NCBI GenBank assembly: GCA_017450705.1
Contig: JAFSTC010000018.1
Span: forward strand, 1-64,000
DNA: 64,000 nt
Source of the DNA: Lentisphaeria bacterium
Lineage (GTDB): Bacteria > Verrucomicrobiota > Lentisphaeria > Victivallales > Victivallaceae
Reading direction: 5' to 3'
Shown: positions 7,173 to 14,863 of the stretch, piece after piece
Numbering within the stretch: position 1 is the first letter of the stretch
How the letters are laid out: every line of letters starts with the position of its first letter
The notes under the pieces: generated by a model
The model's input: only the letters and a program-made list of their open reading frames with translations
Databases searched by the model: none
Told to the model about the DNA's origin: nothing
Program-made: the position numbers and the translations under genes

Positions 7173-9098
7173 TTATCCCACGCTGGCCCCGGAGGCGATC
7201 TCGCCGTCCACGGTCACCAGTTTCAATTCTTTTCCCGATTTCGCCGCGAGAAGCATACCGCAGGACTCGATCCCGCGGATCTTCGCCGGCTGGAGATTGG
7301 CGACGATGACGATGGTGCGGCCGATCAGCGACTCCGGCGTGTAGCTTTTGGCGATGCCCGCAACGATCTGCCGTGGTTTCCCGCCCACGTCGATCTGCAG
7401 TTTGAGCAGTTTGTCCGCGCCGGGAACGGCTTCCGCCGCGAGGATCTTCGCCGTCTTGAGTTCCGCTTTGAAAAAGTCGTCGATGCCGATGAGGTTGACG
7501 GGCTTCTCTTCGGCTTTCGTCTGTTTCTGCGGTGCGGGCGCGGGCGCGGCGCAGACCTTCTCCTCGACGAGGATCCGCGGGAAAAGCGGCGCGGTCTCCT
7601 TCATGATCCGTCCGGCGAGATCGCCGGGTTTGACGGCGAGATCGCCGATGGTGCCGATCTCCCCCGGGGCGTAACCCAGCGCGGCGCTCAGAAGCGCCAT
7701 TTTTTCGGGCATGACGGGCGCCAGCAGCACCGCCGTCTGCCGCAGCAGTTCCGCGGAACAGTACAGCACGGTGTGCAGTCTTTCGGTCTTGCCCTCCTTG
7801 GCCAGAGCCCATGGTGCGCATTTTTCCATATAACGGTTACCGGCTCTGACGGCGTTGAGGACGGCGGCGATGCCCTGATCCAGCTTCATGCTCTCGAGGC
7901 ACGACGCCATGGTTTGCGCGGCCTTGGTGACGGCGTCGAGAAGCTCCGTATCCTCCAGTTCCAGTTTTCCCGGCGCGGGGATCGGTCCGGAGGTGGCCCG
8001 AAGAACGAGCTTGTTCACCCGGGAGACGAAGTTGCCCAGATCGTTGGCCAGATCGCTGTTGTAGCGCGCGATGAAGCCTTCCTCGCTGAAATTCGCGTCG
8101 TTGCCGAGGGTCATTTCGGCCATGAGGAAATACCTGAAGGCGTCGACCCCGGCCCGGTCGATCATGGCCATCGGATCCACCACGTTGCCGAGGGACTTGC
8201 TCATTTTTGTGTTGCCGGTGAGCCACCAGCCGTGGGCGAAGATGGTTTTGGGCATGGGCAGTCCGATGGCCTTGAGCATGGTGGGCCAGTAGACTGAGTG
8301 GGTGGTGAGGATGTCCTTGCCGATCAGCTGGCAGCTGGCGGGCCACCAGCGGGCGAAGGTCTTTTCGTCCTGAAGATAGCCGACGCCCGAGACGTAGTTG
8401 AGAAGCGCGTCGAACCAGACGTAGCAGACGTAATCCCGGTCGAAAGGCAGCTCGATGCCCCAGGCCAGCCGGGATTTGGGCCGGCTGATGCAGAGATCGC
8501 CCAGCTCCTGCCGCAGGAAACCCAGGGTCTCGTTGGCCCGGAATTCCGGCAGGATGAAGTCGGGGTGGGTCTTGATGTAGTCCACCAGCCAGTCCCGGTA
8601 CTTCCCCATGCGGAAGAAGTAGTTCGATTCCTGGATGGCGGTGACTTCCCGTCCGCACTCGGGGCACTTGCCGTCGACGAGGTCCTTCTCTGTGAAGAAG
8701 CGTTCGTCGCCGACGCAGTACCAGCCGGTGTACTCGGCGCGGTAGATCTCCCCGCGGTCGTAAAGATCCTGCAGGACGGCCTGAACGACCTTCTTGTGAA
8801 AGTCCTGCGTCGTGCGGAGAAAGCGGTCGTTGGTGATACCCAGCCGCTTCCAGAGGTCCTGGAAGCGAACCACCGTTTCGTCGCAGTGGGCCAGGGGGAG
8901 CATGTTGTTTTTGGCCGCCGCCTTCTCCACCTTCTGGCCGTGCTCGTCGGTCCCCGTGAGGAAGAAGGTGTCGTCCCCGAGGGAACGGTGGAAACGGGCC
9001 AGCACATCGGCGAGGATCGTCGTGTAGGCGTGACCGATGTGGGGACGGTCGTTGACGTAGTAGATAGGCGTTGTGATGTAGAATTTCCCTGTGCTCAT
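7173..9098 (-). CDS. metG: Methionyl-tRNA synthetase with C-terminal tRNA-binding domain
   Basis: The 641-residue protein charges tRNA-Met. Its class I signatures are the HIGH-like HIGHAYTTI near residue 21 and KMSKS near residue 297. A cysteine-bearing knuckle lies at about residues 128-150 (YCVGDERFF and KCPECGREV). From about residue 530 to the end there is an EMAP/Arc1-like tRNA-binding (OB-fold) domain, preceded by a proline/alanine/lysine linker. It follows the carboxypeptidase gene by 24 bases within an apparent operon. Confidence 0.96.
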   Translation of the reverse strand: MSTGKFYITTPIYYVNDRPHIGHAYTTILADVLARFHRSLGDDTFFLTGTDEHGQKVEKAAAKNNMLPLAHCDETVVRFQDLWKRLGITNDRFLRTTQDFHKKVVQAVLQDLYDRGEIYRAEYTGWYCVGDERFFTEKDLVDGKCPECGREVTAIQESNYFFRMGKYRDWLVDYIKTHPDFILPEFRANETLGFLRQELGDLCISRPKSRLAWGIELPFDRDYVCYVWFDALLNYVSGVGYLQDEKTFARWWPASCQLIGKDILTTHSVYWPTMLKAIGLPMPKTIFAHGWWLTGNTKMSKSLGNVVDPMAMIDRAGVDAFRYFLMAEMTLGNDANFSEEGFIARYNSDLANDLGNFVSRVNKLVLRATSGPIPAPGKLELEDTELLDAVTKAAQTMASCLESMKLDQGIAAVLNAVRAGNRYMEKCAPWALAKEGKTERLHTVLYCSAELLRQTAVLLAPVMPEKMALLSAALGYAPGEIGTIGDLAVKPGDLAGRIMKETAPLFPRILVEEKVCAAPAPAPQKQTKAEEKPVNLIGIDDFFKAELKTAKILAAEAVPGADKLLKLQIDVGGKPRQIVAGIAKSYTPESLIGRTIVIVANLQPAKIRGIESCGMLLAAKSGKELKLVTVDGEIASGASVG

Positions 9099-9122
9099 TG
9101 CCAGTTTTCCTTTACGATATCG

Positions 9123-10346
9123 TCACGCTCCGGCCTTTTTTTGCGTTTTTTTGGCGTTTTTGCCCGGAGCGGCCGGACGGACGTTTTTCTTTTTTCCCTG
9201 TTTCACGACCGACTTCCCCGCCGGAGCCGAGGGGCATCCGGCGAAGGCCCAGTCCACGATGTTCTTGCAGAAATTGTCCCGCTCCCGGGCGGTCGGGAAT
9301 CCCGTGACGCAGCCCATGATGCGACGACCGTCGCGCCTGACGCTGAAGGTCAGACAGAAGCCGGCTCTGCGGGTGAACCCGGTCTTCATCCCCTCCGCAC
9401 TGGCGTAGTTTTTGAGGATCAGCCGGTTGGTGTTCTTGAGGATCAGTTTCTTGTCGCCCTCGCGGATCGACGAGGACAATGTCCCGAAGTTCCGCATGAG
9501 ATCAGGGTACTCCAGCATGCGCTCTCCGAGCAGGACCATATCGCGGGCGCTGGAGAGGGACTGGTTTTTCGCCTTGTCCGGCAGGCCGTGGGCGTTGACG
9601 AATTTCGTGTTCTTCATGCCGATCTGGGCTGCTCTGGCGTTCATCATCGCCACGAAACGCTCCTCGGTCCCGGCCACCGTCAGGGCCAGCTGGAGCGCCG
9701 CGTCGTTGGCGCTCTTGATCGCCGCGCACTTGACGAGATCGGCGATGGGGAAGGTCTCCCGGGGATCCAGCCAGACGATGCCTTCGCGGCTGGGCAGACG
9801 CAGCACGTCCTTGGAGATGCTGACCGGGGTCTCGAGGGAGAGCTCGGGGTGTTTGTCAAGATGCTCCATTGTCAGCAGCAGGGTCATCATCTTGCTCATG
9901 GAGGCGACGGGAACGGGTTTCGTGCAGTCCTTTTCCCAGAGGACCCGCCGGGTGTCCATGTCGACGAGGATGCCCGTGCGCGAAGCGTCCCCCGGAACGA
10001 GCCGTGCCGGAAACACCCCGCGCCGCGCGTAGATGTGGTTGAACGCTTTCCCGAAACCGGGCGAAGGGGAGGGGTGGCGGTAACGGCCCCTGACCGGCGG
10101 GGGAGCCGCCGCGGGGGAGCCGCCGCCCGGTTTCTTCTGACCGCTTCCGGGAACGGCTGTCCCTCCGGGAAGCTCTTTCGCAGGCTCTTTCGCGCCCGCG
10201 GGGGCGTCCGGCGCCGTTCCCGGCTCCGTCGGAGAGGTCCCCCCCGACGAACTGACGACAAGGGCGATGACGATCGCGTGCAGAGCCACGATCGCCCCGA
10301 AGATGGCGAGGAAGAACTTGAGTCTGGCCGCGCTGGTGGGGGTCAT
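9123..10346 (-). CDS. D-alanyl-D-alanine carboxypeptidase (peptidase S11)
   Basis: This is a membrane-anchored penicillin-binding protein that trims peptidoglycan stem peptides. Of 407 residues, the first 30 form a membrane anchor and about 30-90 a low-complexity Pro/Gly/Ala linker; the rest is the catalytic domain. The active-site motifs are SMSK (SxxK), SAN in IKSANDA, and KTG in GMKTGF. The C-terminus is a lysine/alanine-rich tail, which could bind the cell wall. Its ATG overlaps the leuA stop (ATGA), so translation is coupled. Confidence 0.92.
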   Translation of the reverse strand: MTPTSAARLKFFLAIFGAIVALHAIVIALVVSSSGGTSPTEPGTAPDAPAGAKEPAKELPGGTAVPGSGQKKPGGGSPAAAPPPVRGRYRHPSPSPGFGKAFNHIYARRGVFPARLVPGDASRTGILVDMDTRRVLWEKDCTKPVPVASMSKMMTLLLTMEHLDKHPELSLETPVSISKDVLRLPSREGIVWLDPRETFPIADLVKCAAIKSANDAALQLALTVAGTEERFVAMMNARAAQIGMKNTKFVNAHGLPDKAKNQSLSSARDMVLLGERMLEYPDLMRNFGTLSSSIREGDKKLILKNTNRLILKNYASAEGMKTGFTRRAGFCLTFSVRRDGRRIMGCVTGFPTARERDNFCKNIVDWAFAGCPSAPAGKSVVKQGKKKNVRPAAPGKNAKKTQKKAGA

Positions 10347-12052
10347 TTTGACTGCGCTCCGAAAACACCGAGGGCATGGGCCTTGTTGAAGGCACTGACC
10401 ATGGCCATGATCGCCGCCCTGTCGATGTTGGTGTCTTCGCCCGCCCCGTAGATGAGCTTTTTGCCGTCCTGGGAACAGCGGAGCCCGACGAAGGCCATGG
10501 CTCTTGCGTCGGCGTCGGTGCCCAGGGTCCTCTCGGAGAAGTCCTCCACCTTGAAGAAGGGCATGAGTCCGGAGTTTTTGAGCGCGTGGACCACTGCAGA
10601 GAGCGGTCCGTTGCCTTCGCCCGTGAGGTGGTGGCAGGCATTGTTGATGTGCCAGTCGAAAGCGGCGCCCGAGGTGTCGCCGGTCCCCGGGGTCCGGTGA
10701 TAGTCCGTCATGCGGTACCGGCCCTCGATGTTCACAAAGGTGTCGTAGAAGATCTCCCGCAGTTTCGCCGAATCGATCTCGCCGCCGATGGCGTCGATGT
10801 AATTCTGCACGGCGATGCCGATGTCGGGATGCATGCTCTTGGGCGGATAGATGCCGAATTCATGCTCCAGCACATAGACGACGCCGCCTTTGCCCGACTG
10901 GCTGTTGATGCGGATGAGCCGCTCGTACTGCCGCCCGACGTCCGCCGGGTCCAGATGCAGGTAGGGGACCTTCCAGCCCTGGTGGAAAAACGCGCTGATC
11001 TCCTCGCGCTTTTCCATGCCTTTCCGGATGGCGTCCTGATGGGAGCCGGAGAAAGCCGTGAACGCCAGCGCGCCCGCGTAGGGGTGGCGGGGGTGCACTT
11101 CGATGCCCGAGTTGCGTTCGACGATGCGGACGATCTCCGGCATATTTTTGAAGGAGAGGCCGGTGGCGATCCCCCGGGACTCCATGTTGAGCGCGAGGAC
11201 GGAAATATCCAGATTGCCGGTGCGTTCCCCGTGACCGAAGATGGTCCCTTCCACCCGGGTGGCTCCGGCGAGGAGCGCCATTTCCGTCGCCGCCACGGCG
11301 CAGCCCTGATCGTTGTGGGCATGGAGACTGATCCGCGTCTCCGCCATGTACGGGTATTTGCGGCAGAAGAGCTCGATCATGTCCGCGTACTGGTAGGGCG
11401 GACGGCGCTCGACCGTCGCCGGCAGATTGAGGATGAACGTCTCCGGCGTGGAGGGCCCCCATTCCTGTTTCACCCGGCAGCAGATGTCGAGGACGAAATC
11501 CATGTCGCTGTCGGTGAATTCCTCGGGAGAGAACTCGTAGCTGACCCGGTCGGCGAGCCCGGCTTCCTTCAGACCGTCGCGGATGAGGCGCGTTCCCTGA
11601 ACGGCCAGCTCCGTGATGTGCTCGCGGCTGTCGCCGAGAACGAATTTGCTGTGCAGATCGCTGGTGGCCACGTAGCAGTGGGCGATGGCCTTGCCCTTGA
11701 GACCCTTCAGGGACTCGATCGTCTTTTTGATGAGGTGCTCCCGGGCCTGGGTGAGGACCGAGATGCGCACGTCATCGGGAATGAGGTCCTGCTCGATGAG
11801 CATGCGGACAAAGTTGAAATCGTCCTCCGACGCGGAGGGGAACGAGACCTCGATCTCCTTGAACCCGATCTCGCAGAGCATCCTGAAATACTCCAGCTTC
11901 TGCTTCGGGTTCATCGGGACCGGGAGGGCCTGATTGCCGTCCCGCAGATCCACGGAGGCCCACACGGGCGGGACTGTGATGACTCTGTCGGGCCACCGGC
12001 GGTTCTCTATTTTCACGGGCTCCGGATAAACGTATTTAGGCTGCTGTATCAT
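10343..12052 (-). CDS. leuA: 2-isopropylmalate synthase
   Basis: LeuA condenses acetyl-CoA with 2-oxoisovalerate, the first step of leucine synthesis. The protein starts MIQQPKYVYPEP and has 569 residues, the length of the longer LeuA type with a C-terminal regulatory domain. Motifs are DLRDGNQAL near residue 33 and the metal-binding LHAHNDQG in the TIM barrel. The last 150 residues look like the leucine-binding domain. The start is set by the ATGA overlap with the upstream larB-like gene; a longer open frame upstream is only a shadow of that gene. Confidence 0.95.
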   Translation of the reverse strand: MIQQPKYVYPEPVKIENRRWPDRVITVPPVWASVDLRDGNQALPVPMNPKQKLEYFRMLCEIGFKEIEVSFPSASEDDFNFVRMLIEQDLIPDDVRISVLTQAREHLIKKTIESLKGLKGKAIAHCYVATSDLHSKFVLGDSREHITELAVQGTRLIRDGLKEAGLADRVSYEFSPEEFTDSDMDFVLDICCRVKQEWGPSTPETFILNLPATVERRPPYQYADMIELFCRKYPYMAETRISLHAHNDQGCAVAATEMALLAGATRVEGTIFGHGERTGNLDISVLALNMESRGIATGLSFKNMPEIVRIVERNSGIEVHPRHPYAGALAFTAFSGSHQDAIRKGMEKREEISAFFHQGWKVPYLHLDPADVGRQYERLIRINSQSGKGGVVYVLEHEFGIYPPKSMHPDIGIAVQNYIDAIGGEIDSAKLREIFYDTFVNIEGRYRMTDYHRTPGTGDTSGAAFDWHINNACHHLTGEGNGPLSAVVHALKNSGLMPFFKVEDFSERTLGTDADARAMAFVGLRCSQDGKKLIYGAGEDTNIDRAAIMAMVSAFNKAHALGVFGAQSK

Positions 12053-12777
12053 ATCTTCTGTTCCTGTATGTTGTTTTCTTCTGCTTTTGTTCCTTGCTCC
12101 GCTTGTTCGCGGCTGACGATCCGCGCGGCTGCGAAACCGGCGCCCGCTCCGTCGCCGGGGGCGACCACCGCAAGTCCGGGCGCTCCGGATCCGAGGATCC
12201 CGGGCAGGACGGCCCATCCGCCGAGAAATCCGCCTCGCGGGAGGTTTGCCGGCAGTGCGATGACCGGAGCTTTCACCAATCCCGCGACGGCGCCGGGCAG
12301 GGCGCTGTCCGTTCCCGCGACTGCGATGCACGCAGCCGCGCAACTAAGTCGGCCGCTCAGCCCGGCGAGGGAGAGCGGATCGGATGTCCCCGCTGTCCGG
12401 ACCAGCGTTCCGGCCGCGCCGCAGGCGGCCAGTGCATATCTTGCTTCGAGCGCCGCGGGCAGATCCTCATCTCCCGCGGTCACGATGAAAACGCCGCTGT
12501 CGGCCGACGCGGCCGGCGGCATGAGAAAAACCCGGGCGCAGGGATCGTATTCCCCGCCGGGAAAAGCCGTGACGAGCGCCGCTCCCGCGCTTTCCTCCAC
12601 GCCTGTCGCGATGACGGACTCATGCTCCGTCAGCAGGCGGCGGAGCGTTCTTTTGAGTTCTTCCGCGCTCTTTCCGTCTCCCCGGATCCGTCCGGGAAAA
12701 AGACGAAAACAGCCCCCGGCTCCGGCGTTCTCAGCCGGCGCCTGAGCAGCGGACGTGGTCTGGGTATCGTTTTCCAT
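12049..12777 (-). CDS. LarB-like protein (nickel-pincer cofactor carboxylase family) lacking the catalytic cysteine
   Basis: The 242 residues follow the LarB plan. An N-terminal FPGRIRGDGKSAEE segment and SVIATGV match the LarB N-domain. From about residue 95 a PurE-like domain follows (VFIVTAGDEDLP, VAGTDSALPGAVAGLV, PVIALP). LarB carboxylates the pyridinium ring of NaAD in making the nickel-pincer cofactor of lactate racemase. In characterised LarB a cysteine in an NSCA-type segment attacks the ring (C221 in L. plantarum, from memory). Here that segment reads GSGA, with G198 at the cysteine position, and the TSVGYGA loop is also changed. Function is therefore uncertain. No larC or larE is visible, and the gene heads the leuA operon by an ATGA overlap. 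Confidence 0.72.
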   Translation of the reverse strand: MENDTQTTSAAQAPAENAGAGGCFRLFPGRIRGDGKSAEELKRTLRRLLTEHESVIATGVEESAGAALVTAFPGGEYDPCARVFLMPPAASADSGVFIVTAGDEDLPAALEARYALAACGAAGTLVRTAGTSDPLSLAGLSGRLSCAAACIAVAGTDSALPGAVAGLVKAPVIALPANLPRGGFLGGWAVLPGILGSGAPGLAVVAPGDGAGAGFAAARIVSREQAEQGTKAEENNIQEQKI

Positions 12778-12783
12778 ATGGTA

Positions 12784-12812
12784 AATATAGCCCTGCCGGG
12801 CCCCGATATCAA
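12784..12812 (-). promoter_or_regulatory. Promoter for the larB-like/leuA operon
   Basis: On the minus strand TTGATA, a 17-base spacer and TATATT end only six bases before the assigned start codon. The expected transcription start falls at or next to the A of the ATG at 12777, which implies a leaderless message unless translation starts further inside. Confidence 0.7.
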
Positions 12813-12843
12813 GTTTTTACGGGAGATTTTCGCGTAAAAAATT

Positions 12844-12871
12844 TTGCTTTTGGCAAAAGCGGCGCTATATT
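12844..12871 (+). promoter_or_regulatory. Promoter and palindromic operator before the tagaturonate epimerase gene
   Basis: TTGCTT, a 16-base spacer and TATATT lie about 70 bases upstream of the epimerase start. A perfect 15-base palindrome GCTTTTGGCAAAAGC (12847-12861) overlaps the -35 and fills the spacer, as expected for a repressor operator. Confidence 0.5.
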
Positions 12872-12940
12872 ATTGAAATCGTATTCGATCCGGTCGTGTG
12901 TCCGTTCTGAACAGTAAGATGAAAATATGGAGAACTTGAA

Positions 12941-14464
12941 ATGAAAACCATCGCCGAAAGCATCCTGAAACTGATCGGGAAAAGCGAGGAGCAGATCAAA
13001 GCCGGCCTCGTCGGAAGTTCCGGGAACATCTCGGTCTATCCCGAATCCGTCCACAAGCTGGGAACCTCCGTCGTCATGATGGCCCGGGACGATGAGAAAC
13101 GCTTCATCGCCGTCGTTGCCGACTGCGAAAAGAACATGCCGAAGGGGTTCGAGGGCGATGTCGTCCGGCTTTCCGACGGCGGCGGGCTCCTGACCGGGCC
13201 TCTCTCCGCGGCCAATGCCGCCGCGCTCCGCCGCTACTTCCCGTGGTGCGCGCCCCGGAGTCTCCGCAAGGAACGCACCACCGTGGGCTGCGGCGACCGG
13301 CTGGGACTGGCCACCTACGGCCATCTCCTCGCCGCCCGGCAGTTCAAACTCAGTCCGGTGCTCGCCCAGCAGTCCATGCGCGAGCTGGCCATGACCGACC
13401 GCACCTTCCGGCAGGTCGTGGATGACGCCGTGTTCAACGTGTTCCGAGCCGACTACCGGGAGGGCTACGGCGCCGACGGGGATCACCTCAAGAAGATGGA
13501 GGACATCGACGTGGCCCTGGCCGCCGAGATGCCCATGATCACGCTGGACCTCTCCGAGGTGATGAATGCCTCCGCCGGCGACTGGAGCGCCGGGAAAATC
13601 GAGGAGGCTTTTGCCGCTCTGCCCGCCGCCGACAGGGAGCGCGTCGCCTCCGAAGACGCCGACAAGACCTTTATCGTCGGAAGCTGCGAGGTCAAGGTCG
13701 ACGCCCTGACGGCGAAGCGCTGTGCGGTCATGTACGACGCGGCGCTCGCCTTCGCGCTCAAAGTCTACGAGCATCTCCGCGCCAAACGCGGCGATGAGTT
13801 CGATCTCGAAGTCTCCATCGACGAGACCACGTCGCCCACGCTGCCCTCGCATCACCTCTACATCGCCCGGGAACTGCGCCGGCTGGGCATCGAGTTCTCC
13901 TCGCTGGCCCCGCGTTTCGTCGGCGAGTTCCAGAAGGCCGTGGACTACATCGGCGACGTGAAGGAGTTCGACCGGCAGTTCGTCGTGCACGCGCAGATCG
14001 CCAAGACCTTCGGCAACTACAAGGTCTCGGTCCACTCCGGCAGCGACAAGTTCTCCGTCTATCCCACCGTCGGCCGCGAAACCGGCGGATATCTCCACCT
14101 CAAGACCGCCGGGACCAGCTGGCTGGTCGCCGTGGAGGTCATCGCCCGCTGCGAACCGCAGCTCTACCGCGACATGCACAAGTGCGCGCTCGAACACTTC
14201 AACGATATGCTCAAACTCTACCACATCACCGCCGATCTTTCGAGGATCCCCGCGCTGGATTCCCTCAGCGACGCCGAACTGCCCGGACTCATGTCCATGG
14301 CCGACGCCCGCCAGCTGCTCCACATCACCTACGGGCCCATCCTCACGGGCGGACTGCGGGAGCGTTTCTTCAAGGCGATGCACAAGTTCGAGAACGAGTA
14401 CGACGAGGCCCTCAAACGCCATTTCGAGAAACACATCTCCCTGCTCGGCGTTCCCAAGAAGTGA
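12941..14464 (+). CDS. uxaE: Tagaturonate epimerase family protein (UxaE-like)
   Basis: UxaE-type enzymes interconvert D-tagaturonate and D-fructuronate in hexuronate breakdown, as described for Thermotoga. The 507 residues fit this family, and the segments VGCGDRLGLAT, SIDETTSPT and SVHSGSDKFSVYP are typical; the histidines and acidic residues in them are likely metal ligands. GGAG lies nine bases before the ATG. The gene has its own promoter and operator-like palindrome, which fits control by sugar acid. It precedes yajC by 47 bases, so read-through into the Sec genes is possible. Confidence 0.85.
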   Translation: MKTIAESILKLIGKSEEQIKAGLVGSSGNISVYPESVHKLGTSVVMMARDDEKRFIAVVADCEKNMPKGFEGDVVRLSDGGGLLTGPLSAANAAALRRYFPWCAPRSLRKERTTVGCGDRLGLATYGHLLAARQFKLSPVLAQQSMRELAMTDRTFRQVVDDAVFNVFRADYREGYGADGDHLKKMEDIDVALAAEMPMITLDLSEVMNASAGDWSAGKIEEAFAALPAADRERVASEDADKTFIVGSCEVKVDALTAKRCAVMYDAALAFALKVYEHLRAKRGDEFDLEVSIDETTSPTLPSHHLYIARELRRLGIEFSSLAPRFVGEFQKAVDYIGDVKEFDRQFVVHAQIAKTFGNYKVSVHSGSDKFSVYPTVGRETGGYLHLKTAGTSWLVAVEVIARCEPQLYRDMHKCALEHFNDMLKLYHITADLSRIPALDSLSDAELPGLMSMADARQLLHITYGPILTGGLRERFFKAMHKFENEYDEALKRHFEKHISLLGVPKK

Positions 14465-14511
14465 CGATCTGCGACCGTTAAAATAAAAACTTTTCAAGGA
14501 GAAACGAAAAA

Positions 14512-14862
14512 ATGTTCATTTCAATGCTCGCCGATGCCGCCGCCCAGACGGCGCAGGAGGCCTCGAAGCAGCCTCAGGGCAGTCCGCTGATGAGCTTCAT
14601 GCCGATCATCATCATCATGGTCGTGTTCATGTTCTTCATGAGCCGTTCCCAGAAAAGGCAGCAGCAGAAGAGACAGGAGATGATCGACCGCATCGCCAAG
14701 GGAACGAAGGTGCTTCTTGCCGGCGGTGTCCGGGGCGTCATCGACGAGGTCAGGGAAGACGAATTCGTCGTCGAGATCGCCTCCGGCGTGAAGATCCGCG
14801 TCGTCAAGAACGGCGTCGCCGAGGTCGAAGTCGAAGAAGCCAAGGCAGAGGAAAAGAAGTAA
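14512..14862 (+). CDS. yajC: Sec translocon accessory subunit YajC
   Basis: This is a small 116-residue membrane protein with one transmembrane helix (about residues 26-43, MPIIIIMVVFMFFMSRSQ). It is followed by a basic KRQQQKRQE stretch and the YajC-type beta domain with GTKVLLAGGVRGVI. YajC associates with SecDF in the inner membrane. AAGGAG precedes the ATG. The next gene is secDF, one base after the stop, the classical arrangement. Confidence 0.93.
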   Translation: MFISMLADAAAQTAQEASKQPQGSPLMSFMPIIIIMVVFMFFMSRSQKRQQQKRQEMIDRIAKGTKVLLAGGVRGVIDEVREDEFVVEIASGVKIRVVKNGVAEVEVEEAKAEEKK

Positions 14863-14863
14863 C

